The notes under the pieces are model-generated. The model saw only the letters and a list, made by a program, of their open reading frames with translations. It had not been told where the DNA came from and ran no database searches. A program made the position numbers and the translations under genes. Shown in pieces: positions 63,869 through 64,000 of a stretch of DNA of 64,000 nt; within the stretch, counting starts at the first letter, position 1, and the number at the start of each line of letters is the position of its first letter. The DNA comes from FEN-1297 sp963834015 (GTDB lineage: Bacteria; Bacteroidota; Ignavibacteria; Ignavibacteriales; Ignavibacteriaceae), in contig CAWIAG010000002.1 in the NCBI GenBank assembly GCA_963834015.1, positions 1,550,001 to 1,614,000 of the forward strand, in the 5' to 3' direction.

Positions 63869-64000
63869 TGTACCCCATTATTTGGACAGCTTTTTCCTTA
63901 GTTTAAGGTGTATAATTTTAGCATTAAATATATTTATTAATTCTATAATATTTCTACTGGTGTTTTATAACCTAAAGACTGATGACTTCTTTCATTGTTA
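63869..64000 (-). mobile_element. IS3-type insertion sequence end, partial
   Basis: The terminal sequence TGTACCCCATTATTTGGACA resembles the ends of IS3/IS150-group elements (TGTACTGACCCC). The element runs off the right edge. Confidence 0.75.
63943..64000 (-). CDS. IS3-family transposase C-terminus, partial
   Basis: The last 18 codons read NNERSHQSLGYKTPVEIL, the typical end of an IS3-family integrase-type transposase (YNxxRPHQSLGYKTPxE). The stop is at 63943. The rest of the gene is outside the window. Confidence 0.85.
   Translation of the reverse strand, partial: NNERSHQSLGYKTPVEIL

Overview
The window looks like a chromosomal contig of a low-GC Bacteroidota/Ignavibacteria-type bacterium. 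The clues are a type IX secretion (T9SS) C-terminal sorting domain with the PNPFNPTT signature, a second broken T9SS-type protein, a PafA-type alkaline phosphatase, a YpdA-type bacillithiol disulfide reductase, weak or AAAGGA-like ribosome sites, and intergenic space filled with short GC-rich palindromic repeats. The exact lineage is an inference; there is no rRNA, and I found no tRNA.

Layout. 1-29.4 kb is mostly ordinary chromosome: the end of a 2-oxo acid dehydrogenase E2 gene and lpdA, an ECF-like sigma factor, a DUF255 thioredoxin-fold protein, a cytochrome c, class I aldolase, a CPBP membrane protein, ypdA, pafA, hemW, an outer-membrane protein plus lipoprotein pair, recN, a NUDIX hydrolase, an S9 peptidase, rlmD (frameshifted), an aldo/keto reductase, an RsmI-like methyltransferase and an OPT transporter. 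29.4-34.5 kb is a graveyard of four damaged genes in a row: a gingipain-like C25 peptidase without its 5' part, a T9SS protein with two frameshifts, a tail-collar protein with an in-frame TAG, and a GNAT acetyltransferase with an in-frame TAG plus a frameshift. 34.9-41.9 kb returns to core genes: proS, an NPP-type phosphodiesterase, a YceH-like protein, a U32 peptidase and pepT.

From about 42 kb to the right edge almost everything is on the minus strand and serves surface polysaccharide synthesis: a HAD phosphatase, a NodB-type deacetylase, Wzi, a WecA/MraY-type initiating transferase with a collapsed second copy beside it, a short sugar transferase, a GalU-like protein, a very large GHMP-kinase/nucleotidyltransferase fusion, rfbA, rfbC, a DegT aminotransferase, fcl and gmd. 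gmd and fcl make GDP-L-fucose; rfbA and rfbC are half of the dTDP-rhamnose pathway (rfbB and rfbD are not here). Toxin-antitoxin modules are interspersed: two RelE/ParE-type pairs, one MNT/HEPN remnant, one DUF7718/DUF5647-like pair (toxin frameshifted) and one orphan antitoxin-like gene. An IS3-type transposase end lies at the right edge.

Four or five families of dispersed intergenic repeats sit in nearly every long gap of the 36-62 kb part: CCCGGG-type hairpin mosaics, AATTCG arrays, GTGAGGTTCACC hairpins and MITE-like GCCCCGGC elements. One repeat has become the 3' end of rfbC. The most unusual single gene is the 1107-residue kinase/pyrophosphorylase fusion at 52.1-55.4 kb, whose domain order is the reverse of the known Bacteroides FKP enzyme. 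The many single-base lesions could be true decay or assembly errors; the sequence alone cannot separate these. Family names come from recalled motifs, not from a search.
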